The notes under the pieces: generated by a model
Seen by the model: the letters and a program-made list of their open reading frames with translations, nothing else
Database searches by the model: none
What the model was told of the DNA's origin: nothing
In this document: positions 27,491 through 58,867 of the stretch, piece by piece
Position numbering within the stretch: the first letter of the stretch is position 1
Layout of the letters: every line of letters starts with the position of its first letter
Assembly: GCF_037975245.1 (NCBI RefSeq)
Contig: NC_092572.1
Coordinates: 7,457,501 to 7,517,500, forward strand
Reading direction: 5' to 3'
Length of the DNA stretch: 60,000 bases
Origin: Apostichopus japonicus
Taxonomy: Eukaryota > Echinodermata > Holothuroidea > Aspidochirotida > Stichopodidae
Translations under genes and position numbers: made by a program

Positions 27491-29889
27491 ACGTGGAAAT
27501 AAATTAAACTCAAACTACTTTATGTTTTCTACTTCCGAAAGCCTGGCTGTTATTCCTTATGAAGAAAAACATAAGTAAGTACATCTTAGTTTGACTTTCC
27601 TTGTGAAACTCTGGTGGCTAACATTTTTGCAGGCTATCTGTAACTAAATGTAGTTATTAATTACACCTTGTTTGAAAACGAGGTAATTAGCATTTGTATA
27701 ATTTGATCAAACAGACGCTCATCTTTTGGGAAGAATTTGATTTAAAGATGACTATATTTATTCAAAGAGAACACAAACCGAAAAATGCACTAATTTGATA
27801 TAAATATTTTTGTGACGTAAAACAGCTAAGACAAGAATTCGATCACTTTAGGGAGGTATCCTAAAAGTTTAAGTTTTTGTGTGCTGGATTTTATGTTGTA
27901 AATCTGTGTGTTATACTACTACTAATATTTATTATTTGTTGTTTTCATTTTCAGTTGTAATGTCAAATGTAAACAGCATTGACAGTGAAACCAATTACAT
28001 AATTAGGTCAAACATCTTTCAAAACTTGGTATTTTACATACAAAATTTTCCAGAAACCATCTCCAATGAAGAAAACAAACATTGTATCAAATATTGAAGT
28101 ATAGTGTATATAGATAAACTAATACTTTAATATCTATACTTATTTGAGCTTGTGTCTCCTCTTGCCATTGCTGTGTTAAGTTTGCATTTAATTCGAAAAG
28201 CGTCATATTGTCATACAAATTATGAAGAATATTCATTACGAATATCAGGAACATTTTCATTTCGACGGAACGGTTAGTTATTAACTTTACTTCACAATAT
28301 CCTCCTTCAGATCTCCCAACAGAATGTGCTACACATAATTTAATCCGCAAGAAAATTATTGTGGTGTACTATAGTTGTGATGCTTATTATGGTATATACT
28401 ACCGTATGTAAGAGGATACCCAGATTTGAATTCACTTATGATTAGGATTGCAATACACCAGCAAACTCTGATTGGGTGTTCATTCAAAAAATGAAATCTG
28501 AGAAAAAGCTAAATTAGAGTAACGAAAATCCATTCAGGTGGTTGAAATGATAGTTGGTGTACAATAGGTTTACACAATCAAACCTACAGAGTTAACGTAT
28601 TACGATTACTTGGAAACAATTATATCTTTGCTTCCTTCCTTTAAGATATCATTTCGATGAGGAATTCCATACATGTTGTAGAAAGAGACATCAGTTCTTT
28701 AGTATTATTTGACAACTTCCTTAAGTTTGCTGATATCTATTTCGATTCCGGACATATTTGCACATCTTCAGTTGTTCTTTGGGGGTTTCGTAGGATGCAC
28801 CCGAGCCGTAGCAAAGACCAACAAATATAATTAAAAATGAGAAAATACTTTCTGTCAGGCTTTGCTCCCTACAAACTTTTCTCATGTTTAGATGATTTGA
28901 AATTGGAGCAGATTGGAAAAAACCTTCACCTTTGTAAGGGGAAAAAAGAGGTAATAGGCAAATTCAAATTCTAAACGGCCAAGCAAGTTTGTATTATACA
29001 ACTCATCTCTCGGGTTTATGTCCTAGAGACACCATTTTTTTAAAATATATTTTTGTAAAATGTTACCCAAAAGGGGTACAGGTATATTCTTATAATCTTG
29101 ACAGTTACTCTGTACCACACCTTTTGCTATATATGGAACTGATGCATAGTGCTTTGCCAATTTATATTGCTTGTAGCACAAGTAAACGGGGTGACTGACT
29201 AATCTCAGAGGGCAACCAAATTAAATTTCTAGCCTTAAAATGATGTATAATATATGTAGGACTTACCACAGATCCAATAAGATTAAATAGACGCAACATT
29301 CTCTTCAGATCCAATTCAAATGTTCTCGTAATGTTCTCTTTTATAAACTGGAATAAATGAGCACTGTTGACGGACGTAGCAACGTTATAGAATCATACAT
29401 ACATATAGCTAGCTGTATATGCAGGTACGGTTGTGTAATAGGTCCGATGCATACTTTAAACTAGAAATGCGGTAATGAAGTTCGTAACCACTCTGCCCAT
29501 GAGTATCGACAAAAATTAATATGTAAAGACAAATAACAGAAATTATATGAGGTAAGTTGATTAGCGTATTTATGTGTTTGTCGTTTAATAGTTTGAATGT
29601 TTATTTGAACAGTTTTGAAAGGTCAATGTAGATATTGAGACTGAAAAGAAGTTGTTAAATGTTCATAATCAAAACTATGACAAGAGCAGCCAGCAATGGT
29701 GCGTTAGTTCACACCATATCAGTATTGTTTAACAATACTTAATGTTTTTCATAGAATATATACTATTCATGAAGCTTTCATGCTGAACATTTTATGACGA
29801 GAATGCGAAACTGCATTTAGGTTTCAATGATGTAACATAAATAATCTTACAGAATATGAATGTAACACACTGTAGGTTATAGACAGGAT
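27491..29889. other. No gene seen
   Basis: AT-rich sequence. Open frames at 27879-28097 and 28087-28350 have no recognisable domain; the second could be an exon of something lineage-specific but no phase partner was found. Confidence 0.4.
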
Positions 29890-30400
29890 GATAACAATAC
29901 TTATCTGTCCTAGCTTACCTCTTGAGATATCATTTATACATGCTTCGTAATTTGACCTTAGGATCCCTAGATGACCTTTGTAAAAAGCGATAGGCTTTAT
30001 GTACTCCATTTTGTAGACCTATACACACAATGTGAGATTCATCCGGGTTCCTCTCGTTGTGATACCGTGTTTACAACTTTTCACAATTTAAGCCGTTGAC
30101 GCCAAATGACCTATGGCCTCTATCAGAAACAATATGCGAATATGAAATTGATCCAAGCTACTCTCCTTGGGATACCATGTTAACAAGGTTCATTTGAAAC
30201 CTGCTGACCCTAAATGACCTTTTACCTTAACCAAGAACAATAGGTTTCATTGTCCCCTATGTGGTACACCTACATACCAAACACTGTATTTATGAGATAT
30301 GTCCGAGCTTCTCTTCTTGAGATAGAATATGTTTACAAGCAAGGAGTCACACACATACAAACACGCGCACATACACATACACACCCATTCACATACATGA
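29890..30400. repeat. Degenerate repeat with GACCT and TTGAGATA phrases
   Basis: Phrases of the type CCAAATGACCT, TTGGGATACCATGTTAACAA and ACCTACATACCAAACA recur with a spacing of roughly 100-130 bases, ending in a CA-rich stretch (30350-30395). Related phrases occur near 35150-35310. It looks like an old dispersed repeat. Confidence 0.5.
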
Positions 30401-31020
30401 CTACAGAGGTTATCATTTTCATCGAAACCAAAACTTGGTGAAACTGAGGAAGTTGTTGAATATTTGGAATACTTGAGACAGAGAGTTTTATAGTTGAAAC
30501 TACTGAATACTGCTATACCACTCTATGCAAGAATAAAAGGAAGCAGGGGCGGATCCAGGATTTTGAGAAAGGGGGGGGGGGCGACATCCCGATGGTATCA
30601 CTTTAGTGATCTGCGTCCTGGGGAAGGGGTCTAGGGGGAGGGGTTGTCCCCCTCCCCCTTGGATATGTTTGGTTAATTGTGAGTGCTTAGATGCAAAATG
30701 GTGAAACATTTCGCCAAAAATTAGAAAAACCAGAAACGTTGCAGACACGCTTTTTTTGTGCACATATTTTTCTCGATAGACACATATTTAACAACGCTCA
30801 ACAGTGCATGTACAATGGAAACACTATTGTTGCGTCGATTCGTTTTCTCTTTTGCGCGAAAATTATGACACCAGATTCACCCCAAGAAAAAAACATAAAA
30901 CAAGATATATTCAATGAGATAACTATGATATACTTATTAATGAAAGGGGGTGTAGGCGGTTTAACACTATCTAACGCAACGTAGTCGCCACGAACCTGAA
31001 GTATTTTTAAGGGAGGGCCC

Positions 31021-33054
31021 GATAATAAGCGGAAACGGATCACCGACCGAAAAAATATCGGAATTTGTGGACTATTTCTTGCATCCTATTGTATTAAAAC
31101 AAAGCACCTATGTGAAAGACACAAATCACATTCTGAAAACTGTGGAAGCCACCCCGTTACCAAAAGCAGTAGTACTTGCTACACTCGATGTCGTCGCCAT
31201 GTATACCAATATTCCCTAAGAGGAGGCATTAGATATATGTCAAGAAGTCTATGAAAAGGCGGAAAAAAGCGAATATGGAATAAATAAAATATCTTCCATA
31301 TCCATGCGCAAACTAATTGAACTTATTTTTAACAAGAAACTGTTTCGAGTTCAATAACCAATTCTATCTACAAAAGATCGGTTGCGCCATGGGTAGCCAA
31401 GCCTCTCCGGAAATCTGTGATATCGTCATGAATAGACTGGAAAACCAGATTTTACCGACAGATAATAAAATCTTAAAATGGCTCCGTTATAGAGATGAAA
31501 TTCTATTGCTTTACGACGGTTCACCTCAGGGACTTGAACAACTAGTAAACAGGTTGAATGAAATTCACCGCTTCTTAAAGTTAACGGTAGAAATATTACA
31601 CACCGAGGTAACATACCTAGATTTGAAAATCTTCAATGGTCCAAGGTTTGAAACCAATGGGTTATTAGACACCAAAGTCTACACCAAACCCACGGAAACC
31701 TTCCAATACCTCGACAGAAGCTCTGCACACCCACTTGCCACTTTTAAAGGCTTCATTAAAGGGGAAATATTACGATACGCACGTCTCTGTAACAATGAGA
31801 CTGATTTCTTACAGAAAAAGAATGCGTTCACAGAGAAACTGTTACTCCGTAACTAAGGGGAGGGGGTGTCCTCCTCCCCTTTGGAAAATTTTTAGTTTTG
31901 AAACGTCCTTAGATGCAATCTGGTGCATATTTTAAGTCAAATTTGGCACCGTAGAATTTCCATTTCGATATTATTTTTATGGCAGTCGGCAGAAGAAGAA
32001 TTAATTGTGACCAATTATCGAATGTGTTTTCTCTTTCACCGATCGTTGAAATAGTGAAACTTCGTGATGAAAATGTTCAGAAAACTTTCCGGTAATGAGA
32101 AATAACAACATTCATTGATATACAAGCCAGAAACGTTAAAAAATGTGTACAATTCGTGAGCCGTGTCCTTAAGTTTTCTACGGAGAACGAATGACACCTG
32201 CGATGACGTCATTCTGAACAGAGGATAATAACAACACGTTGTCACACGATAGCACGACTCATGGGCTGCGGCCTATACGGAAGCCTTTAATTCCATTTCT
32301 TTCACTGAGTTGCCGGCGATTCTGGCACTCGTCTAGCTGAGCCTGGCTACAGTAGCTATACTGACGGCCGTCACATTATCAGTTATTTGCCGAGAGGTTT
32401 TTAACTTGCAGGCGTCGGGTGATTGGATTGGTGAATGAGTTTATCAGATGAAGAACTGGAAAATCGAAATAACCGATAAAGAAGCTCCCGTTCTCCTTTT
32501 CTCTATTCAGCTTTCCTTCTTTCTTCAACTTCCGCTCTCTTCACCTTTTCTCCTTTTGCCGACAGACCTAAAATTTGCCGACAGCGACCAAATTATTGGG
32601 GGTGTGACACCCCCACACCCCCCTTCCCCGCTCGCTACGCCCCTGCACGAGGAATTATCCAAACTGTTTCCAAAAGAACCGATTCTAGCCTACAAAAGGG
32701 CCCAAAATCTCAAAGATTTACTTGTTAACTCAAGGTTTCATACTAACGAAGAATCAGCTGACTCTCAAGGTTCACACGAAGCTCTTTTAGATGCTCTTAG
32801 AGCTGCACTATGAGTCCATAAAACTCGTGCACAGAAAATAGATGCATTTTGAGAACGAGACGCCCAGGCCGAATATAAAATATTCAAAGGCTACTACTGA
32901 TGAAGCTCCTCCTATAAAGTTTGAGAGCAGCAACCGGTCTAGTTGGTCATAAGAACCTACACTAGTCTCTCCTACTATTCATAGTACACTCAATTCACCT
33001 AATAGGTGCAATTATGTTTCACCACGAGGAGCATGCTATAAGTTCATGTTCCTC
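31021..33054 (+). mobile_element. Penelope-like reverse transcriptase relic
   Basis: The sequence reads PTEKISEFVDYFLHPIV, ATLDVVAMYTNIP, then (31317-31856) FNNQFYLQKIGCAMGSQASP, LKWLRYRDEILLLY and YLDLKIFNG. It resumes at 32643 with ELSKLFPKEPILAYKRAQNL. GCAMGSxxSP is the Penelope signature. The active-site motif is YRDE where YVDD or YADD is usual, and there are in-frame stops. An 800-base G/C-tailed insert (31853-32641, ending CTCGCTACGCCCCTG) separates the two pieces. Confidence 0.75.
31853..32641. mobile_element. Non-autonomous insert within the Penelope relic
   Basis: It begins with a G-rich run (TAAGGGGAGGGGGTGTCC) and ends CCCCGCTCGCTACGCCCCTG, which resembles the right end of CAGGGGCGTAG-type TIR elements. 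A matching left TIR is not intact, so it is probably truncated. Confidence 0.5.
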
Positions 33055-33440
33055 GGGCCCTCCCTTAAAAATTCTTCAGGTTCTTGGCGACTACGTTGCG
33101 TTAGATAGTGTAAAACCGCCCACACCCCCTTTCATTCAGATAATTATGATATACTTGCTACCTGCGCATTGATTTTCCCTGACAGTAATAGTCAGCACTA
33201 TAGTGCTGAGCCGTATCTAATTAATACGTGATGTCGCGTAGGCCTGATAATTGCCTTAGTTTCAAATTTGGAATAAAAACGATCGCGTTTCAGGGAAGAG
33301 CAGATGGATATATATTAGGCTTTTCTTTCACCAAGTTATGCCTATTAGGAATTTGAAGTACTCCCACATAAACAAAACGCAACTGATTTCCAAAAAGGGG
33401 GGGGGGGCGGGGCCGGGTCGCCCCCCTGGATCCGCCCCTG

Positions 33441-34122
33441 GGAAGGTAAGTGCTGGTGCTACAGGAGTTGACCTTGGAGGATACAACTTATATATCAAAA
33501 CCCTTCAATGGTGAAGCAGAAGCATGCTTTTTTCACACAATGACCTCAAAGGACCTCTGGATGACTCTAATGTCTTGAACTTTCATATGACTCTGAACAC
33601 TATGTCCAAAATGATTGACCACCCATTGCATGCTGTAGGAGAAGCATCTTAGGGTGATAATATACTAAACAATTGTTACTGAAGTGATATTATAAATATG
33701 ACAGCCTTGTGACAGTAGTTTATAGTTTTGGAAGCTAAATAAAGATGTTGGAATTAAGATATGGTTGAACTGTGCATAATAATTAGTGCAAAAGTGTGGG
33801 AGTAGTGTTTGCACCGAGTACATGGGTGCACATTGGTATCCGTCGCACTCATTACCCGGGTCTGAAATTACTACCAGGTTTCCGCATTCTGCTGTTTTTC
33901 CATTTGTTTCCTTTTTTAACAGTGGCACTCTAACAGAATACATTTGACAAATACTGAAAGAAAAAATAGAAGGAAATTAATCAAAGAAATTTAATCTAAA
34001 CCCAATCTACATGAAAAATGACATAAAATGCTAAAACAAGTAAACTGTCAAAAGTAAAATGATTTTTCAATGTGGCAGCCGATGTGTAGAGTTTCTTCAA
34101 CACTGGACAGGGCTACATAAAC
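33441..34122. other. Gene-poor stretch beside the Helentron relic
   Basis: The minus-strand open frame 33665-33943 has five Cys with some Cys-x-x-x-x-Cys spacing and could be the end of the RPA-like ORF, but I cannot assign it. Confidence 0.3.
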
Positions 34123-34179
34123 TAGCACATGTATCCAGCACATTCGCCTTGTTGTAGAATGTGCTGGATACATGTGCTA
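34123..34179. repeat. Perfect 23-bp hairpin with 11-nt loop
   Basis: 34123-34145 and 34157-34179 are exact reverse complements around the loop GCCTTGTTGTA. It lies at the 3' side of the minus-strand RPA-like ORFs. Confidence 0.95.
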
Positions 34180-36063
34180 ATACAAGGCTTCTTCCATATC
34201 ATTGAGCGATGCCGCTGATGGCAATCCCATTAATTCTTTCACGATGACATCCGTCACAGAATACTCTGTAGTGTCATCGCCAGTAGAACACGGTATGCTG
34301 AAGTTGTTGTCACTCGTTGTGACGGCACTAATGTCGATGGCTGCTTCATATTCTGGTGGTGTGCTGATTTGTTCAGATACAACCAAAAAGACCAAATGAC
34401 TTTGTTATTCCTCCAAAAATGAGGAGCGACTGTGGCGATACATGCATATGTCTTTTTTTTTTTTACTGTATGTAGTTGGATGCCATACAATGTTAGTAAT
34501 ACAATAAGAAACAAAAGGAAAGAGTATAATTGGCCATAATAGTGGCCTTTTGAAACGTTCTTTGGTGTTTTCTAAACTGGCTTTGATGAATCATTAGCGA
34601 TGTTGTTATTCCTCTAATTGAACAAAATGCCTCAATGTTGAGTAGTAGCTAAAAGAGTTTGAGGATGGTAAGAATTTGGTTCGTTGACAACAACATTTGT
34701 TATTTGTACCCAGTCGTGCAGTGTTGCTGTAGCCTCTGCATTTCTTCTCCACAATGCAACTCCTACTTCATCCGTATTGTTCTTGACAAATATGTTACGA
34801 ACTGCAGATGGTTGGCCTCTCACATTAACATGCTTTAACAGCTTCATCCGATTATGGTATAGAAGAACGAGAAAGTATACTTTATCCTTTGGAGTTTTAG
34901 AATGGGCAAGTCTTTCTAGAATTCAATTTTGTGATTTGCACAGTAATTCAAGACCAGAGTGAAGATCCTGATAAACATTGTTCCCTGGAGGAAAACCTTT
35001 AAACAGTAAGAATTATAGTGACAATATTAAAATTATAACCAGTGCCATACCATTTATGATTTCTGCCGTACTTATATTATCTTTCCTTGATGTTCAGGTT
35101 CTTGAGATGGAGGTTTTGAGATTTGTTCATGTTAACCTCTGCCCACCCCAATTAACATTTGACCTTCACCAAAAACAAGGTTTATCAGTCATTATGGGAA
35201 AACCACATGCAAAATGTGAGATCTGCTGTAGTTCCTTAATTTAAGATATTTTGTTTATACGGTTCCAAAATTCAACCTCTGCTGACCTGAAATGACTTGG
35301 GACCTTTTTGAAAGTAGAGTAAAAAAATCTATAATATCAGAGTGAAGTATTATGAATATATGATCTCTCTTGATGAACTGGATTTAAAGCGTTTTTGACA
35401 TTTGCATGTTTTTACCTTTTGATGGCAACTGATATTTGAACTCCACCATAACAATACTACAAAATTACACCATAACGTAATTGCAGAATGCAGATATGAA
35501 TGCTAAGAATTAGGTGACATGGCTGAGAGCCAAATCACTGAAATCCCCAGACCTTGTACTGATGTGTCACTGGTACTGTACAACAACTGTTTCATGTATT
35601 AAATGAAATGAGGTACAGATTTTGAAATTATGTTGTAATATAAGTTTGTGAGCAGATGATAGTACTTACCCTGATAGAACTTAGCTTTAATCTGTTTGAT
35701 TGATTGCACTTTCTTAGGTGCAGGGCTGATAATGGCTTTTGCCATGTATTCGTAGCGTTGTTCAACATCTATCTTGGCACATTTGAAGAATTTTGTTGCA
35801 GTGGTGATTGTTATTGATTTATCTGTCTTCATTATATAGTTTGTTATCATCACAATTGTCCCCTGCGTGAGGGTCTTTTTTTAACCATTGTAGAAGGTAG
35901 CCTTAATAACCCCTGTGTTGTTTGAAAGGGCTAGGTGATGCATTTCCTTGCGTTGTCCATTTGTGTTGAATAGGCGTGGTTTGCTTACTTGCAGAACTTT
36001 AGCTCCGAGCATTTTACTGTATGGAGCTGACTTCAGTTCAGCTAGCTCTTTCATGGTTAACAT
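34177..36063 (-). pseudogene. RPA-like OB-fold protein relic (probably Helentron cargo)
   Basis: Single-stranded-DNA-binding OB folds of the replication protein A type seem to be encoded in pieces. 36063-35670: KVLQVSKPRLFNTNGQRKEM, HHLALSNNTGVIKATFYNG, an in-frame TAA, then in the same frame TLTQGTIVMITNYIMKTDKS and TKFFKCAKIDV, with a donor at 35670. 34962-34632: RGQPSAVRNIFVKNN, EVGVALWRRNAEATATLHDW and VQITNVVVNE. 34395-34177: an acidic, low-similarity piece. The runs 'alanine-leucine-x-asn-x-thr-gly' and 'valine-x-leucine-trp' are typical of such folds. RPA-like proteins are known passengers of Helitrons, and a Helitron helicase and endonuclease lie just upstream on this strand. The stop makes it non-functional as drawn. 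The family call is from motif feel, not an alignment. Confidence 0.45.
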
Positions 36064-36417
36064 TCTGTGATGATAAGAGATAAAAGGGTAAAATGGTTAC
36101 TTGATATTATTATGTACATGTTATATGAAGTATTCGACTTGTTACTGACAATAATAGACAAGCGAATAATGCGGTAATTAGTATTCTGTCTCTCGTGTAC
36201 AGAGGTTCAGGCAATGAAATGTTTGGTAGGATACCTCACTCAAAACTATATTGATATGATGGATGTGAATGCTGTCAAATAACATGCAGTAGAGAAGATA
36301 TGTTGACCACATGTATAATATTTTTTGCAGTTGTAGGTACTGTACAGTACAGTAATATGTAATGAAGGTGAGATTTTTAGAATTGTACAAATATAGGGTT
36401 ATGGTAACTATAGTAAG

Positions 36418-37440
36418 TTATGAATATGCCTGATTTATGTTGCTTTGGTATAGGTTTGATATATATGTGATCAATGAGTGTTGTTGCAATGTTGTTGATT
36501 CTTGGATCAATTGGTGGAATATATTTAACGATAATAATGGATTTTGCTTGTTTAAATCATGATTGAAGTCTCCAGTGATGATTGTATACTTAGGGTTGTA
36601 TGGTAGTAACTGTTGTTGCAAACTTTTGAGGTCAGTTTGTAAGTCTATTCGATTGACTGTGGGAGAGCGATATATGGTAATGGTTATCATTTGCTCATAT
36701 GGAGTCATAACGATTAATCCTAGGGCATGACAGTGAATTATTTGTAAAGTGATTTAATGGAATTCTATGTTGTTTTTAATATAAAGTGCTACACCACCTG
36801 ATCTTCTATGTGAGGAAATTGATATTAAATGGTATCCATGTAGTGCAAAACTTGAATTTGTTGATATTTGACATGTTTCTGTTAAACATATGATATCTGC
36901 ATGAAGGAACTCCGGGTCTGTTTTGAGGTCATTGTAATACTTGGGCAATGATGAATGTTGCGGTGTATGATTGTAATGGTTCCTTGGTGATTGCCATATG
37001 TCAAATCTGACAGAGGATTTTTCATTTTCATTTCAACAGCTTTCATCTGAATGCTTGCAGCTCTAATTTTTGGATTACATTAAAAAGCTTTTGCATTGTA
37101 AACAAGTACAAGCCACTGATAGAAGTAACTCTGCTCAGGGCAACATATGCCATACCTGCTTGAAGATGTGATGTAATGAAACTACTGCAGATGTGTTTTT
37201 CCTTGCACTTTATGAATAGTGAGTGCCCATGATAATTTAAGTGGGAATCAATACCTGGTAATAGAAGTGGATTGATGAAGAAATGTTTCTGAATGAAGGG
37301 GTATCAGAACACCTTGTGTTGTTGATGAAACAGTTTGACCTGTTGTTTGTGATGTTGACAATTTTCTCTTGTTAACAATTGTTACGTGTAACCCCGGCAC
37401 ATCCAGTTTAATACATTTGTTGGGATTACACATATCCTCA
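36418..37440 (-). mobile_element. Helentron relic: Pif1-type helicase end plus endonuclease
   Basis: Minus strand, 5' to 3': the helicase C-terminal part at 37440-37080 reads GVLIPLHSETF, RYQFPLKLSWALTIHKVQGK (one frame) and AGMAYVALSRVTSISGLYLF (another), the usual motif V/VI region of Helitron helicases. An AP-endonuclease-like domain follows at 36990-36418 (DPEFLHADIICLTETCQIST, HRRSGGVALYIKNNIE, TIYRSPTVNR, TIITGDFNHDLNK). Helicase followed by endonuclease is the arrangement of Helentrons (Helitron2). Frameshifts and stops show it is dead. The Rep domain and the element ends were not found. Confidence 0.68.
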
Positions 37441-40089
37441 GTTCTTATTGAAACCTAATAGCACATGCTACCGAATTATCATTTTTTTCAGCACGATCCA
37501 GTTGTTACATGTGGTACAAGACGGTAAGGTTTACAGCAATTACTGTAATCTCTGTGTAAATCGGTTGCCCAGGATTACCACGAAATGAAAAAAGAGACGG
37601 AAAAAACATGTCCTCGTCTACCGACGGTGAATTTCTGCAACCTTCAGTCGTCAAAATTTATGGGAAATTTTCCTTAAAATGCCCCTGTTCTGAGAAATGT
37701 TTTAGAGTTAGAAAACGCATACAAAACACATGAACATAAAACAATTGTGATTATGTCAAGACAAGTTTGATCTTCCTGTAATTATGTGCTGCTGCGAACT
37801 TGTCAACAAACTCATCCATGTTCAGCGTTTACCATTGTGACCTCACCGTCCATTTAAAAAAGAGAAACAAAAGCAAAGTTTGCCCGAACAGTCGAACACA
37901 CAGATTCAGTTGTAAACAGTATGTGTGTTGTAGTCATGTAGAGCTGGAATTATATAACTCGACGGTCGTTAACATGTGTTTTCAGTACAGTGCGACTACT
38001 ATAGATGTCTTCTCGGCCTATGCGCTATGTCACGTCAGGTTTTTCAGCAACTATAGCCTACTGCCGGTTTGCGGTCGAAGGGTCGTTCATGAGTGGTCAT
38101 CATGGAGATTCGAGACCATTCAGCCCAATGATATATTTTTCGCACATGTTATTTTTTTCGACAACCAAAATCCCAGTGGGAAGGCAACTGGGGGCGACAA
38201 GCTTTCAAGGGGGGGGGGGGGCTGTCGCCCCACGCCCGTGGCCACGCCACTGCACGTCCGTACATAAACTGTAAAAAGGCTTGACCAATCATGGACTACC
38301 TGTATAGCTGCGACCAACAGGATCTACTCACACACCCACCGCCGTGCCTGCCTATGCCAGTCACGGGAATACATCGATATAATAAAATTACGTAATCAGT
38401 TCTCGTTCCGGATAAACATCTCTCGTTGCCTCCACGGAGCTCAACAGATGTAACCCCTGAGGGAACGAAACGTATCTCACTAAGGAAAAGTCGTAGCTTT
38501 CCGCTACAATATTAACAAAAAAATATAACATTTACTTTTAGGTGGCAACAACGGGACTCTTGTCCTACTAAATGGAAAAGGAGCATTTCTGCGCAAACAG
38601 GCTACTTGTAATATATGAAATGTGGCCTTCATAGAGTGTTTAAAACTAAAGAACTGGAGGACAGTAGCTTGCGCAAAGGGAGCACAGGACGCTCTACGAT
38701 CTTCAGTCAGGGAATAATTCAGTTGGGGTGGTTGGGGGGGGGGTGGGAGGAGTTGGTGGAATTTGGGGGGGGGTTGAGAGGATATTTTCCATTCAACAAG
38801 GAATGGATTAGACAATTACGACAATTGAACTAACGTCTTTTAGTTGTTTCCCGGAGAACCTTTTTCAAGTACAAATGATCGGTTTTGCGAAACAGTACCA
38901 GAACACAACCATGGCGACCAAGTTCAAAAATTTGACATCAAAGAAACCAACATAATTGTTAGTAATCTTGTTTACCGAACCCAAAGTGGAATGTGAGTTA
39001 GACTATCTACTTAATATTGATGATAAGAATATTCAGACCAAAGTAAGAAGAAAATATATGTTACCAAGGTATTATTTTAATGGCGGTGCACAATAAAATA
39101 TCGGCAAAAGTAAACGTGAAAGTTTCGCTCTGCACTTTGTTGTGAAATAAAGATATGTTTGTAATTATAATTGATTGCGCAAAGATTATAAAGTGGGTCC
39201 AATCAACCTTCTGTGATCTGTTCTGGTTTCTTTGTCACGTGGTAGATTCTTTAAGCATCTTCGGTGTGTTTATCAATTGTAAATGTCACTTGATGCTGTT
39301 ACAAAATAATATAAAAAACATAAAAAGCTGATCAAAAAAAGCTAATGGTGAGGTAACTGTTCATTTCTTGAAGTACATCAATTGCTTCGCTCAATACGAA
39401 GGGTATATGCAACGTGTAATGTATGTTATTGAACTAAATTGCGCTTCCTATTTTAGATTGATGTGTTTTGTCGAGATACCAATCATTTTGGTGATGTGGA
39501 TTGTTGTGTTGAAATTAGCAACAACAAAAAAGATCAAAGAAATAAGTGTTAATTACTTGAGTTTAATTACAAGACCATTGACGTTTGTTTTTTGTTTTAG
39601 TGATGTAATATAAATGGTAAATAAACGTTCCAAGCGTCACATATATTATTCGCATTTTTTAATGGATATAGTATCTTGTACATCATATACTCATATTTGA
39701 CTTCTATTGTCACATTTCTGGATGTTCATTGCAGTCGAGTTTGATACACGGAAACTCAACCTTGTCAGATTTCGGTTGTTTGGAAGCGTGGAAGGTATCT
39801 CTTGTTCATATTATGTTTTAATGCCGACGATAAAAAGTCTTGCGAAACATAGTTTATAGTAGACACACTAAATTTTTATAGTATGAAACTGAAAATGTAA
39901 TCAAATATTGATAATAAACAAACAAACGATTGCTCTCTGAGTTAAGTACACTATTATAAATATTGTCAGTCAAGCAGAAAGATTGCTGAGGCTTGTATAA
40001 GATCGTGTCATATTTTTCCAGCAAACTGGTGACCGGCTTGTCAATTAGTGTATACATTACTTACAGAGCTTGCTATATTTTGGGTAAAA
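37441..40089. other. Gene-free region upstream of the pseudokinase gene
   Basis: It contains a TIR-element end (G/C run then GTGGCCACGCCACTG, about 38205-38254) and a G-rich stretch near 38730-38775. No exon was recognised. The promoter of the gene at 40090 should lie in the last part. Confidence 0.45.
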
Positions 40090-58453
<18,364 letters not shown>

Positions 58454-58867
58454 ATACATCTAAGGAAGGAAGCACAATTATAAATTTGATTGACAAGGAC
58501 AGAATGACTCATTCTGGTTTCTGCTACCTATGTATGATTGAACGTAAATTGTTTTACTCAAGACAGGATTGCGTTTAAAAAGTTTAAACCCTGTTGTAGG
58601 CATATCACGATAAACACACTGTAATATATAACACCTTGCACGGCAATGATGTAGACACACTGGGCTATAGGTTTAATCGAGTTCAACTGTGAAGTCATTA
58701 AGCCACGTATGTTGTATTATTCTTCTATTTTTTTATTTTATTTAAATGATTAATTAATGTATCGGAGATTTCAGTGCAAATACAGACTCTAATTTATATA
58801 ATAACCTGTTTACTTAAAGTAATGATTGTTTTCAGAGTCAGCAATATTTAACTTCTCACATTGAAAA
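58454..58867. other. 3' flank of pseudokinase gene
   Basis: The 3' untranslated region presumably lies here. No exact AATAAA was noticed close to the stop. Confidence 0.4.

Larger units (their letters stand above)
30544..33440. mobile_element. TIR/fold-back element carrying a Penelope fragment
   Basis: The left end CAGGGGCGGATCCAGG (30544-30559) is the exact reverse complement of the right end (33425-33440). GGAAG flanks both ends (30539-30543 and 33441-33445), consistent with a 5-bp target duplication. An internal inverted pair (30939-31020 and 33055-33137) makes the element fold back. The centre is a Penelope fragment, so that element inserted at or near the palindrome centre. No transposase is visible. 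Confidence 0.72.

Noticed and set aside
27879-28350. Two open frames as genes
   Set aside because: No motif, no start or splice context that matches, and AT-rich codon use.
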